The notes under the pieces are model-generated. The model searched no databases, was not told the DNA's origin, and was given only the letters and a program-made list of their open reading frames with translations. Made by a program: the position numbers and the translations under genes. Shown here in pieces: positions 27,927-40,312 of a DNA stretch of 64,000 nucleotides. Each line of letters begins with the position of its first letter. Position 1 is the stretch's first letter. The DNA is from Pseudomonas sp. SORT22 (GTDB lineage Bacteria > Pseudomonadota > Gammaproteobacteria > Pseudomonadales > Pseudomonadaceae), in assembly GCF_018417635.1 (NCBI RefSeq), contig NZ_CP071007.1, forward strand, positions 3,286,501-3,350,500. The letters are read 5' to 3'.

Positions 27927-27974
27927 CTGCCGCTCGTCCAGCGCCGCGATTTTTGATTTGCCCAATCGCCGAAA

Positions 27975-27990
27975 CTGTATAAATATACAG
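27975..27990. promoter_or_regulatory. LexA-type SOS box (CTGTATAAATATACAG)
   Basis: A perfect CTGT-N8-ACAG palindrome, embedded in a longer perfect inverted repeat with 10-base arms (27971-27980 and 27985-27994). It matches the gamma-proteobacterial LexA consensus. It lies 45 bases before the start of the VOC gene and after gapN, in the expected promoter position. Binding by LexA is inference. Confidence 0.75.
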
Positions 27991-28035
27991 TTTCGCGCCA
28001 TTCACCCTGCGGCGCCTTAAAGGAGGATCAATAAA

Positions 28036-28503
28036 ATGGCAGTCAAACCAATCCCCGAAGGACAGCACAGCATTACCCCCTACCTGGGCATCAAGGATGC
28101 CGCCAAGGCCATCGAGTTCTACAAGAAGGCCTTCGGCGCGCTCGAGATGTTCCGCCTCGACGGCCCCGACGGGCGCGTCGGCCATGCCGAGCTGAAAATC
28201 GGCGATTCCTCGCTGATGCTTGCCGACCCGTGCGATCAGTCTGGCGGGCTGGTCAGCAGCCAGTCGCTCAATGGCACGGCCGTTGGCCTGCACCTGTATG
28301 TCGAGGACGCCGATGCCACCTATGCCCAGGCCCTCGCCGCCGGTGCCAGCCAGGTTACCGAGGTCAAAGACCAGTTCTACGGCGACCGTAGCGGCACCCT
28401 GAAAGACCCGTTCGGCAACCTCTGGTTCGTCTCCACCCACAAGGAAGACCTGAGCGTGGAAGAGATCCGCGAGCGCGCCGCCAAGCTGTTTGGCGGCCAG
28501 TAG
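28036..28503 (+). CDS. VOC-family (glyoxalase/PhnB-like) protein
   Basis: 155 residues with an excellent AGGAGG ten bases before the ATG. Vicinal-oxygen-chelate fold: ITPYLGIKDAAKAIEFYKKAFGALEMFRLDGPDGRVGHAELKIGDSSLMLAD is the first beta-alpha-beta module, and VGLHLYVEDADATYAQALAAGA with QFYGDRSGTLKDPFGNLWFVSTH the second. GHAEL and the two late His/Glu-type positions could bind metal. The subfamily (PhnB-like) has mostly unknown reactions. The interesting point is the SOS-type box in its promoter, which would make it DNA-damage inducible. The reaction cannot be named. Confidence 0.86.
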   Translation: MAVKPIPEGQHSITPYLGIKDAAKAIEFYKKAFGALEMFRLDGPDGRVGHAELKIGDSSLMLADPCDQSGGLVSSQSLNGTAVGLHLYVEDADATYAQALAAGASQVTEVKDQFYGDRSGTLKDPFGNLWFVSTHKEDLSVEEIRERAAKLFGGQ

Positions 28504-28586
28504 GGCCAGGTTCGGCTGGCGGGCATGTTCGCCAGCCGGGCTTTGCATTAAGGTGGCAGGCACAGGAAGGCAGGCCAGGATTGTCC

Positions 28587-29780
28587 ATGCGAATCATCGA
28601 AAAAAACGCCGCGCTGGTGCGCACCCTCACCCCTGCTGAAGACGAGCTGTTGCGTGGGTTTGTCCAGGGCAACCTCGAAGGCCCGCGCTTGCTGCAGGCC
28701 AACCAGCTGCTGATCAAGGTGCGCGCTGCCGGCCATTGGCTGGCCTGTGATTGCCAGCCCAAGGCCATGCCGGTGCTCAACGTCAACCTCAACGGCAACA
28801 CCGGCACCCTGTTCCTCAAGAACAACCCGGGCACCGCCGAGCACGCGCCAGACTGTGCGTTCATCAAGGACGAGCGTGAAAGCGCCAGCCGCGACAGCGA
28901 CACTGATGCACCACCGGCCGCGTGGCTGGCGCCCGATGCGCCGCTGCGGCTGATTGGCGATTTCAAGCGCGCCAGTGAAGCCAGCAGCGAATCCGCGGGT
29001 ACTGGCGACAAACGCGAACAGCACCGATTGCTGTCGTTGCTGCTGACCCTGATCGAGGCCAGTGGCCTGAACGTCTACGCCACTCACCTGAAAAAAGACC
29101 TCACCGGGCAGTTTGCCGAGTTGCGCGGCGTGGCCAGCCGTTATCCGCTGATCGAGCGGGTGCCGGCCAGCAACTACCTGGAAACCCGCCTGGACATGAA
29201 GCACATGATGATGCTCAAGGCGCGGCTGCGCGAGTCCACGGCCTTTGGCACCCATCGCCGGCATGGCTTGCTGCTCGACTGCGTCAGCCAGATCAAGGCG
29301 CGCAAGGTGTTCAACGAGCGCAGCGAGGACGGCTTCGACTTTCAGGGCCATCACCTGCTCTGGGGCGGCAGCAAGACCCCGGGGCCGTTGCTGGCCCTGG
29401 CGATCTACTCGCCGGCCAGTGCCGGCAGTCATTTCTATGAGCTGATCCATGTCGCCAGCGTGCCGGTGCTGTCGCGCGGGCAGCTGTTTGCGGTGTACCG
29501 CGATGAAGAGCGCGAGCCGCTGAAAATGCTCATCTCGCTGATCGACTGGATGGCCAGCAAGGGCGTCAAAGTGATCATGCGCCGGCCGGTGCTCGGTGGC
29601 CAGGGCATGGACGCGCTGGTGCTCAGCTCCGACCAGGACCGGGTGCTGTCGGTGTCGCTGACCGAGCAGCCACTGGGGCCGGAGCCGGAGGGCGAGGCCT
29701 TCAAGCGCTATGCCGACTTCAAGAGCCTGGACACCTTCCGCAAGTACGTGGCAGGTTTTTTCATGCGCGGGCGCGAGTAG
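28587..29780 (+). CDS. Uncharacterised cytosolic protein with Cys-rich N-terminus
   Basis: 397 residues from the ATG at 28587 (AGGA seven bases upstream). No signal peptide or membrane segment. The N-terminal third has WLACDCQPKAMPVLNVNLN and, ~30 residues later, HAPDCAF, so two Cys, a Cys and a His could form a small zinc site. Middle and C-terminal parts hold LLSLLLTLIEASGLNVY, a helical stretch rich in basic residues, and mixed alpha/beta sequence ending KYVAGFFMRGRE. I do not recognise the family with confidence. It is monocistronic in appearance, 83 bases after the VOC gene and in the same direction, so a shared damage-inducible transcript is conceivable. Confidence 0.7.
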   Translation: MRIIEKNAALVRTLTPAEDELLRGFVQGNLEGPRLLQANQLLIKVRAAGHWLACDCQPKAMPVLNVNLNGNTGTLFLKNNPGTAEHAPDCAFIKDERESASRDSDTDAPPAAWLAPDAPLRLIGDFKRASEASSESAGTGDKREQHRLLSLLLTLIEASGLNVYATHLKKDLTGQFAELRGVASRYPLIERVPASNYLETRLDMKHMMMLKARLRESTAFGTHRRHGLLLDCVSQIKARKVFNERSEDGFDFQGHHLLWGGSKTPGPLLALAIYSPASAGSHFYELIHVASVPVLSRGQLFAVYRDEEREPLKMLISLIDWMASKGVKVIMRRPVLGGQGMDALVLSSDQDRVLSVSLTEQPLGPEPEGEAFKRYADFKSLDTFRKYVAGFFMRGRE

Positions 29781-29860
29781 CGCCGTTGGTCGCGTGCGTC
29801 GCACCTTCCCTTCGCGGCTGGGCCTAACCTCTGGCACCTGCCCTGAAAAGGAGTTTGACC

Positions 29861-30166
29861 ATGACCCGTAGCGCCCTCGCTCCCTTATTGTTTGCCGCAT
29901 TGCTCGGCACCCAGGCGGTTGCCGCCGGCACCGGCCCGACCAACCCCAACCCGGACACCACCCCGACCACGCCGTTGCCGGGCATCAACACCGGCACCAA
30001 CCCCACCGACACCCCACTGCCCAGCGGCACCGACCCGCGCACCCAGGGCAATGACGCCGGGCGCCAGGGTGGTAGCGAGACCGATGGCAGCCGGCGCGAG
30101 CCGAAGAAAGACGGCAGCGGCTCGGAGAATGGCGGCGACGCTGGGGGCAGTGCCGGTAGCTACTAG
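29861..30166 (+). CDS. Small secreted Pro/Thr/Gly-rich protein
   Basis: 101 residues, GGAG nine bases before ATG 29861. A signal peptide (SALAPLLFAALLGTQAVAA, cut near residue 22) is followed by a low-complexity tail: proline/threonine/asparagine repeats (NPNPDTTPTTPLPG, TNPTDTPLPS), then charged Gly/Ser/Asp-rich sequence. Expected to be periplasmic or secreted and unfolded. Function unknown; similar small proteins are frequent in Pseudomonas. Confidence 0.72.
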   Translation: MTRSALAPLLFAALLGTQAVAAGTGPTNPNPDTTPTTPLPGINTGTNPTDTPLPSGTDPRTQGNDAGRQGGSETDGSRREPKKDGSGSENGGDAGGSAGSY

Positions 30167-30210
30167 GGCTGACCTCCAATGTGGATCTGATTACGACCGC
30201 TGCGCGCTCG

Positions 30211-30237
30211 ATCGCGGGTCCAGCCCGCTCCCACAGG
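30211..30237. repeat. REP element (single)
   Basis: TCGCGGGTCCAGCCCGCTCCCACAGG: a GCGGG...CCCGC stem with the CTCCCACAGG tail typical of P. putida REP sequences. It lies between the small secreted gene and the end of the sigma-54 regulator gene and could stop transcription from either side. Confidence 0.75.
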
Positions 30238-30254
30238 TTTGGCATTATGTACGC

Positions 30255-31656
<1,402 letters not shown>

Positions 31657-31682
<26 letters not shown>

Positions 31683-33144
31683 GGTCCCCTCCCGCTGCAA
31701 TATTGAAGATCAGGCACACGCGGGTTCCTTCCTCTTCGCGGCTGGCCAGGCTCACCGAGCCACCAAAACGTTCCATGATCCGCTTGACCAGTACCAGGCC
31801 GACCCCGAGGCCGCCCTGTTTGGTCGTAAAAAACGGCTTGAAGACCATCCGCTCCTGCTGCTGGGTCATGCCCTTGCCGGTGTCGCTCAAGGTCAGTTGC
31901 AGCTGTTTGCCGTCTTCCAGCGCCTGCACCACCACGCTCAGGCGCCCGCCCGTGGGCATGGCTTCGAGGGCATTAGCGAACAGACTGTTGAGAATCTGCG
32001 TCAGCAGCACCGGCTGGCTGATCACCCAGGCCGCCTCGGGCGTGTCGATCTGCACCTGGACCTTATGCCGCTCCAGTTGCTGGGCGTAGGCATGGCGGGT
32101 GTCGTCGATCGCTGCCACCAGCTCGACCGCTTCGGCATCGTCGTTGACCGGGCGCAGCGACACCAGCAAGTCGCGCACCCAGCGCGACATGCGGTCGACC
32201 TGGCTGATGATGTCGCCAATGTTCTTCTGCGCCGGGGCACTGGCGATGTCCTGGGCAAGTTCGGCGCTGGAGCGGATATTGGCCAGCGGGTTGCGCAGGC
32301 TGTGGGCCACCGCCGAGGACATTTCGCCAAGGGCGACGAAGGTTTCGCTGGCCACCAGCTGGGTTTGCTGGGTCTGCAGCATGCTCGCGGCGCGGCGCAC
32401 GATCCAGAACAGGCCGAAGTAGATCAGCGCCCCACCGACCAGGGTCGAGGCCCAGATCAGCACGTAGCCGCGCTGGATGCGCCGCACCAGGTCCTGGGGT
32501 TCCTTGTACACCTCGACCATCGACAGCACCTTTTGCCCGTCGCTGTCGAACATCGGGATGTAGTTCTCGATGAACAGGTACTGCGGCGCGCGCTGGAACT
32601 TTTGTTCATCGCGGTCTTCATTGGCCTTGTGGTAGCTGGCCGAGACCGGCACTTTCGAGGCGAACGATTCATCCAGGTCGTCGTCGCCGACGATTTTCTC
32701 CCCGATCAGCTGCGGGTTGGTCGACCAGACGATGGTCCGGTCCAGGGCATAGACGTTGGCCAGCAAGATGTCGGGCAGGTGTTCGACATGGTCGAGAAAC
32801 TCCACCCGGGTGGACTCGGCCAGGGTCGGGCTGACCCCCGGGTGGTGCTGGTCCAGGCGCGGGTCGAGCAGCTCGCCCATGGTGGTGCCCGGCGGAATGC
32901 GCGAATGGCGCACTTCGGCCTGGGCCATGGCCTGGATGAACTGGGCGGTGAGCATGGCATCGCGCTCGACGCTGTCGGTGACCACAAAGCGGGTCGAGAC
33001 ATAGCCCAGCCCGCCCGCCACCGAAGCGATGATCAACAGGCTGACCAACGAGAACCAGCGCAACAGGTTGAACTGGCGCAAGGGTCGGTCGGCTGCCTGG
33101 CTGTCGAGGCCCTCATCGGCCAGTTTTCCGTTGAGCATCTGCAT
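31657..33144 (-). CDS. Sensor histidine kinase 1 (MnxS1-like)
   Basis: 495 residues. Membrane helix at ~32-55, a large periplasmic sensor (~56-240: MGELLDPRLDQHHPG, VYALDRTIVWSTNPQLIGEKI, FIENYIPMFDSDGQKVLSMVEVYK), second helix at ~250-272, then HisKA with VAHSLRNPLANIRSSAELA and HATPase with NALEAMPTGG, DTGKGM and GLGVGLVLVKRIMERFGG. The periplasmic part resembles a double-Cache-like domain. It is a clear paralog of kinase 2 (37224-38681), so two inputs may feed one regulator. Upstream, 112 bases separate it from the SCO1-cytochrome gene in the same direction, so read-through from the oxidase operon would give positive feedback. Confidence 0.9.
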
Positions 33145-33256
33145 CGGGTCTGGTCCTGCCGTGGATGCTTCTTTTCTTAGAACTTATAGCCCAGCGTGCA
33201 CACAGGCGTGGCACATCAAAACTAATGGCCACGGCGCCAGTGATAGTATTTTGCCT

Positions 33257-34192
33257 TTATGGCTGTTGGCGTTCGGCCTCCTGCTCGAGAAACGCCAGCA
33301 AGGCCTGGGCATCGGCCTCGTTCAGGCGCAGGTTGGGCATGGCCACGCCGTTGTATTGCCGGTACAGCGCCATGACCTGCGGGTCTTGCTCGGCGAGCAT
33401 GCGATCCGGCTCGCGGATCCAGCGGCTCAGCCAGCGCTGCTCGCGGCGCCGGGTAACGCCGAGCAAGTCCGGGCCGACCGCGCGCAGGCCGGTAGCCTGG
33501 CCATCTTCCGGGCCGAGGCTGTGACAAGCGGCGCAACGGGTGCGAAACAGCTCTTCGCCGCTGCTCGGCGGGCGAATCTGCGGGGCATCGGCGTAGCTCT
33601 GCTCGCTACTGGGTTGCTTCCAGTTCTGCAGGCTGTTGGCCAGTTGGTCGGCGAGAATCCACGGGTTTTCGAAGGGTGAGGCCTTCATCCAGCGCCCGGT
33701 GGCCTGGTTGCCGACGATCAGGCTGAGGTTGTGGTCGCGACTGCGGCCGTTGTCGACGCCTTCGATAAACAGGCCCAGGCTGCGGCGCAAGGCATCGATC
33801 TGGCCTTTGTCGCCGGTTAGAAAGCGCCAGCCGGGCGCCACCTTGAACTTTGCCGCGTAGGCCTTGAGCACCTCGGGGGTATCGCTGAGCGGGTCGATGC
33901 TGATCGAGTAGAAGAACACCTCGCGCCCGACCCGCTCGCCCAGCAGCTGCTGGACCTGGCGCAGGCGCGCGGTCTCCAGCGGGCAGGAATCGCCACAACC
34001 GGTGAAGATGAAGTTGATCACCACCACCTTGTCCTTGATCAGGTCGTCGAAAAAGCGCAGGTGCTCACCGTTGTGGTCGATCAGCTCGGTATTGGGGAAG
34101 TACTGCGCCCCCCAGGGCGTGGCCTCCTCGGCCAGCCCCGGCAGGCTGCTGCACAGCCAGCAGAGCAACAGGCAACGTGCGATAACGCCCAT
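33257..34192 (-). CDS. SCO1/SenC copper-chaperone fused to cytochrome c
   Basis: 311 residues with a signal peptide (residues 1-21). The thioredoxin-like SCO domain has the copper/redox motif Cys66-x3-Cys70 (FTGCGDSC) and the distal His154 (RDHNLSL). After a linker a class I cytochrome c domain carries Cys220-x2-Cys223-His224 (CAACHS) and a likely axial Met285 (GVAMPNL). SCO proteins deliver copper to periplasmic copper enzymes; the fused heme could supply or accept electrons. It lies 15 bases after the multicopper oxidase and is surely co-transcribed with it, so copper loading of that oxidase or electron hand-off from it are the natural roles. Confidence 0.9.
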   Translation of the reverse strand: MGVIARCLLLCWLCSSLPGLAEEATPWGAQYFPNTELIDHNGEHLRFFDDLIKDKVVVINFIFTGCGDSCPLETARLRQVQQLLGERVGREVFFYSISIDPLSDTPEVLKAYAAKFKVAPGWRFLTGDKGQIDALRRSLGLFIEGVDNGRSRDHNLSLIVGNQATGRWMKASPFENPWILADQLANSLQNWKQPSSEQSYADAPQIRPPSSGEELFRTRCAACHSLGPEDGQATGLRAVGPDLLGVTRRREQRWLSRWIREPDRMLAEQDPQVMALYRQYNGVAMPNLRLNEADAQALLAFLEQEAERQQP

Positions 34193-34207
34193 GGCAACCT
34201 CCCCCGG

Positions 34208-36991
<2,784 letters not shown>

Positions 36992-37025
36992 CTTCACCCA
37001 GATTCAGGGACCGGTAATGTCGTTT

Positions 37026-37041
37026 TGCAATTACCTGGCCA
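37026..37041 (-). promoter_or_regulatory. Sigma-54 promoter of the oxidase operon
   Basis: On the minus strand TGGCCAGGTAATTGCA: TGGC-x-x-G, four bases, TTGCA. The GG and GC pairs are ten bases apart, as RpoN requires. Transcription would start near 37015, about 24 bases before the oxidase ATG. Spacing and both boxes match the consensus TGGCACG-N4-TTGCW with two differences. Confidence 0.8.
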
Positions 37042-37223
37042 CATCTGTATCAGGATGTGTATTCGTTAATTATCAATAGGTTATTCCTACTACCTAATAT
37101 TATTTACGAAGAGTGATGCTGGAAAACCACCCCCAGTTCTGGGTCTTTACCCTGCGGGAGCTAAAAAACAGCAATGTGTTTAAATTCATATAGTTATTAG
37201 TATTTATTAAAGTTCTTTATCCG

Positions 37224-38681
37224 TTACTTCCCCACCACCCTGAACGTCAGCAACACACACGTACCCTGCCCCTCCTCGCTACTGAGCTTCACCGTTCCGC
37301 CAAAGCGCTCCATGATCCGCCGCACCAGCACCAGGCCAACCCCCAGTCCGCCTTGCTTGGTGCTGAAGAACGGCTTGAAGGCCATGCGTTGCTGCTCCTC
37401 GGTCATGCCCTTGCCGCTGTCGCACAACTGCAGGGTCAGGCCCTGGCGCGTGTGCCGGCGCCGCTCGACACGCAGCTCACCGCCTTCGGGCATGGCCTCC
37501 AGGGCGTTGGCGATCAGGCTGTTGAAGATCTGCCCGAGCAGTACCGGCTGGCACAGCACCTGAACCTGGGGCAACTCGCCCATCTGCAGGCGCACGCCCT
37601 GGCGCAGTAGTTGCGGGGCAAAGCCTTGCAGGCTGTCCTGCAGCACCCGCAGCAGGTCTACCGGCTCCGGGGTATCGTTCAAGGGCCGCAGCGACTGCAA
37701 CAGCTCGCGCACCCAGTGGGACATGCGGTCGACCTGGCTGATGATGTCGCCGATGTTCTTCTGCGCCGGCCCCTCTTCGATCTCCTGGGCAAGTTCGGCG
37801 CTGGAGCGAATGCTCGCCAGGGGGTTGCGCAGGCTGTGGGCCACCGCCGACGACATCTCGCCCAGGGCCACATAGGTTTCGTTGTTGATCAGGCGCTTTT
37901 GCTGCACCGCCAACTGCCGGGCGGCGCGGCGCATGATGCCGTACAGGCCGATGTACACAAGCCCCGCGCCGATCGCCGTGGCCAGCCAGATCAGCAACAG
38001 GCCGCGTTCGATACGCAAAATCAGGTCGCGGGGCTCCTTGTAGATCTCGACCATGGCAGTGACGTTGCCGCCCTCGGCATCGAACAGCGGGATGTAGTTC
38101 TCGATGAACAACTGCTCGGGCGGGGTAATGAACTTCTGCTCGCTGCGCGCCTGGTCGACGTCGTGGTAGCTGGCCGAGACGCGCATCTTCTGGTCGAAGG
38201 CATGGTCAAGGTCGTCATCGGCGTCGATCATCTTGCCCACCAGCGCCGGGTTGCTCGACCAGATGACCATGCGGTCCGGGGCGTAGATATTGGCCAGCAA
38301 CACGTCGGGCAGGTGGGCGATATGGTCGAGGAACTCGCCCCGGGCGCTGCGCCGGGCCTCGGGGTCGACATCCGGGAAGGCCTGGTCCAGGCGCGGGTCG
38401 AGCAATTCGCCCATGGTCCGCACGTTGGGGATCGACACGTGGCGCACTTCGGCCAGGGCGATGGCCTGGATGAACTGGGCGGTGAGCAAGGCGTCGCGCT
38501 CGACGCTTTCGTTGATCACGAAGCGGCTGGAGATCAAGCCCAGGCCCACGGCCACTGAAAGGATGATCGCCAGGCTGACGAAGGCGTACCAGCGCAGCAG
38601 GTTGAACGGCTTGCGCGCGGCGGCCGGGGCCGGGCTTGCGAGCTGCAGGGACGACGAATCGAGGCGTGGCTGGCTGCTCAT
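37224..38681 (-). CDS. Sensor histidine kinase 2 (MnxS2-like), paralog of kinase 1
   Basis: 485 residues from the ATG at 38681, which has GGAG six bases before it (better than the GTG at 38684). Same architecture as kinase 1: N-terminal helix (LRWYAFVSLAIILSVAVGLG), periplasmic domain (MGELLDPRLDQAFPD, IYAPDRMVIWSSNPALVGKMI, FIENYIPLFDAEGG), second helix, HisKA (VAHSLRNPLASIRSSAELA) and HATPase (NALEAMPEGG, DSGKGM, GLGVGLVLVRRIMERFGG). No regulator gene follows it, so it most likely works on the regulator at 30255-31682 with kinase 1. Divergent from the sigma-54-driven secreted-protein operon. Confidence 0.9.
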   Translation of the reverse strand: MSSQPRLDSSSLQLASPAPAAARKPFNLLRWYAFVSLAIILSVAVGLGLISSRFVINESVERDALLTAQFIQAIALAEVRHVSIPNVRTMGELLDPRLDQAFPDVDPEARRSARGEFLDHIAHLPDVLLANIYAPDRMVIWSSNPALVGKMIDADDDLDHAFDQKMRVSASYHDVDQARSEQKFITPPEQLFIENYIPLFDAEGGNVTAMVEIYKEPRDLILRIERGLLLIWLATAIGAGLVYIGLYGIMRRAARQLAVQQKRLINNETYVALGEMSSAVAHSLRNPLASIRSSAELAQEIEEGPAQKNIGDIISQVDRMSHWVRELLQSLRPLNDTPEPVDLLRVLQDSLQGFAPQLLRQGVRLQMGELPQVQVLCQPVLLGQIFNSLIANALEAMPEGGELRVERRRHTRQGLTLQLCDSGKGMTEEQQRMAFKPFFSTKQGGLGVGLVLVRRIMERFGGTVKLSSEEGQGTCVLLTFRVVGK

Positions 38682-38818
38682 CACTGACTCCCGAATGAAC
38701 GCTCCTTAGGTTATAGCCCAGCCCGCGCAATTCCCCCGCCCGCTTGCCCCACTTGCCCCCAACCCTGGGGCCAGCGCCCCGAGTCGAGTGGCTCTGCCGA
38801 CACCCTGTAACCGCACGC

Positions 38819-38841
38819 CAGGCCTTGTGCAGCAAGGCCTG
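38819..38841. promoter_or_regulatory. Inverted repeat upstream of the sigma-54 promoter (possible activator site)
   Basis: Perfect nine-base arms CAGGCCTTG and CAAGGCCTG separated by TGCAG. It ends 19 bases before the -24 element of the downstream promoter. It could be a binding site for the Fis-type domain of the NtrC-family regulator, though activator sites normally sit further upstream. I did not find the same sequence in front of the oxidase. Confidence 0.4.
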
Positions 38842-38860
38842 CAGGGTCTTGAGAATAAAT

Positions 38861-38876
38861 TGGTACGGATGTTGCC
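38861..38876 (+). promoter_or_regulatory. Sigma-54 promoter of the secreted-protein/curlin operon
   Basis: TGGTACGGATGTTGCC: one mismatch to TGGCACG-N4-TTGC, with GG and GC ten bases apart. Predicted start near 38887, 44 bases before the first ATG. Together with the oxidase promoter it suggests one RpoN-dependent regulon around this locus. Confidence 0.8.
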
Positions 38877-38930
38877 GATGCCTGTGCAGACGACCCAAGT
38901 CCATGGGCCCGATTGCAAGAGGGAAGACTC

Positions 38931-40277
38931 ATGCACCGTCCAACGCCCCACCCACTGGCTCTGCTGATCCTGGCGAGCATTATCCAGGCACCGGCCCAGG
39001 CCGCCCTGTTCGAAGTAGACCCCGGCCCTTACCTGCCCGCTACCGGCGGCTTTGCTGCCTGGTACCAGGACACCCATGGCCGGGTGCTCGACCTGTGCCT
39101 GTCCAAGGCGGTCAGTTCGCGGGTGCCCGGTGCACCCGGGGCGCCGTCGTACATGTGCGTGCTCAACCCCGCCCCCGGGGTGTTCGACGACACCCGGCCG
39201 ATCAGCTTCCCGAGCAACTACCCCGACGAAACCTTCTGGTTCACCGCCGATGCCGCCATCACCGACGCCGCCAGCGGCATCGACCTGACCTACGGCACCG
39301 CCATCGAGGCCGCCTTCGCTGCCGAAGACGTGGTCGACGGTGACCAGGTCAGCTTTGCCCGGGTGCGTATCCGCGTCGACGTGCCCACGCCAGGCACCTA
39401 CATCGTCACCCACCCCTACGGCGTCGAAGTGTTCGATGTACCGGCGGCCGGGCGGCGGGCAATCAACATGACCCGCGACATCGGCATCGGCGCGCCGAAA
39501 ACCTACACCGGCGCGCTCAAGGGCGATGTCGGCCCGTTCCTGCGCGGTGCCGGTGGCCCCTACAGCGAAACCAACCCGGCCACTGGCGCCAGCGAACGCT
39601 TCATCGGCGACCCGAACCTGCAGGAAGCGGTGACCGGCAGCCCGTTCAACACCAACTTCGTGCGCATCGAGGGCCCCAACGGCCTGGATTTGCGGACCGA
39701 ACTGTTCTCGGTCTCGGGCAAGCTCTCCACCGTCGCCCGCCCGACCCCGGTGATCGCCCAGCGCAGCACCTATTCGCGGCACAGCGAAAACGGCGACCTG
39801 CGCGCCCAGCAGGACCTGTTCGTACAGGCCCCGCCGCCACCGGCGACCGCCACCCTGGTCAGCCAGACCCCCAACCTCAACCTCAGCGAGGCCAACACCA
39901 CTGGCGCCTGGTACGCCCAGTCGGTGCTCAACCCGTCGCTGCCGCTGAACCTGCAGGTGACCGCCGACAACAGCCTGGCGATCTCCACCAGTACCCCTAC
40001 CACCCTGACCCTGGCGCTGACCGACCTGGTGGTGATCGAGCGCGCCGAGTACAGCCTGGCCTCCGGGCAACTGACCCTGGTTGCCAGCACCAGCGACGAA
40101 ACCAGCCCGCCAGTGCTCAGCGCCCGCACCGGCAACGGCGCCACGATCGGCACCCTGAGCGGCAATGGCGCGGTCAAGACCCTCACCACCGGCCTGTCGC
40201 CGATTCCGCCCGCCAAGGTCACGGTGACCAGCACCAACGGCGGTAGCGACAGCGAAGAAGTGGTGCTCGTGCCATGA
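38931..40277 (+). CDS. Secreted protein of unknown function, paralog A
   Basis: 448 residues from the ATG at 38931 (GGGA nearby). Signal peptide RPTPHPLALLILASIIQAPAQA. Mature part begins LFEVDPGPYLPATGGFAAWYQDTHGRVLDLCLSKAV and contains a conserved pair with the next gene: DGDQVSFARVRIRVDVP, THPYGVEVF, GRRAINMTRDIGIGAPKTYTGAL, GPFLRGAGGPYSETNPATGASERFIGDPN, followed by beta-rich sequence. Two or more early cysteines could form a disulfide. I do not recognise a named family. Its position directly after a sigma-54 promoter and before curlin genes suggests an extracellular matrix or metal-related role. Confidence 0.85.
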   Translation: MHRPTPHPLALLILASIIQAPAQAALFEVDPGPYLPATGGFAAWYQDTHGRVLDLCLSKAVSSRVPGAPGAPSYMCVLNPAPGVFDDTRPISFPSNYPDETFWFTADAAITDAASGIDLTYGTAIEAAFAAEDVVDGDQVSFARVRIRVDVPTPGTYIVTHPYGVEVFDVPAAGRRAINMTRDIGIGAPKTYTGALKGDVGPFLRGAGGPYSETNPATGASERFIGDPNLQEAVTGSPFNTNFVRIEGPNGLDLRTELFSVSGKLSTVARPTPVIAQRSTYSRHSENGDLRAQQDLFVQAPPPPATATLVSQTPNLNLSEANTTGAWYAQSVLNPSLPLNLQVTADNSLAISTSTPTTLTLALTDLVVIERAEYSLASGQLTLVASTSDETSPPVLSARTGNGATIGTLSGNGAVKTLTTGLSPIPPAKVTVTSTNGGSDSEEVVLVP

Positions 40278-40312
40278 ACACTCTTACGCCACGTCCCGTA
40301 GCAGGAGGCAGC

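Noticed and set aside
33145..33256. Possible sigma-54 promoter before kinase 1
   Set aside because: TGGCAC and TGGCC stretches are present, but no GC pair stands ten bases after a GG pair on the coding strand.
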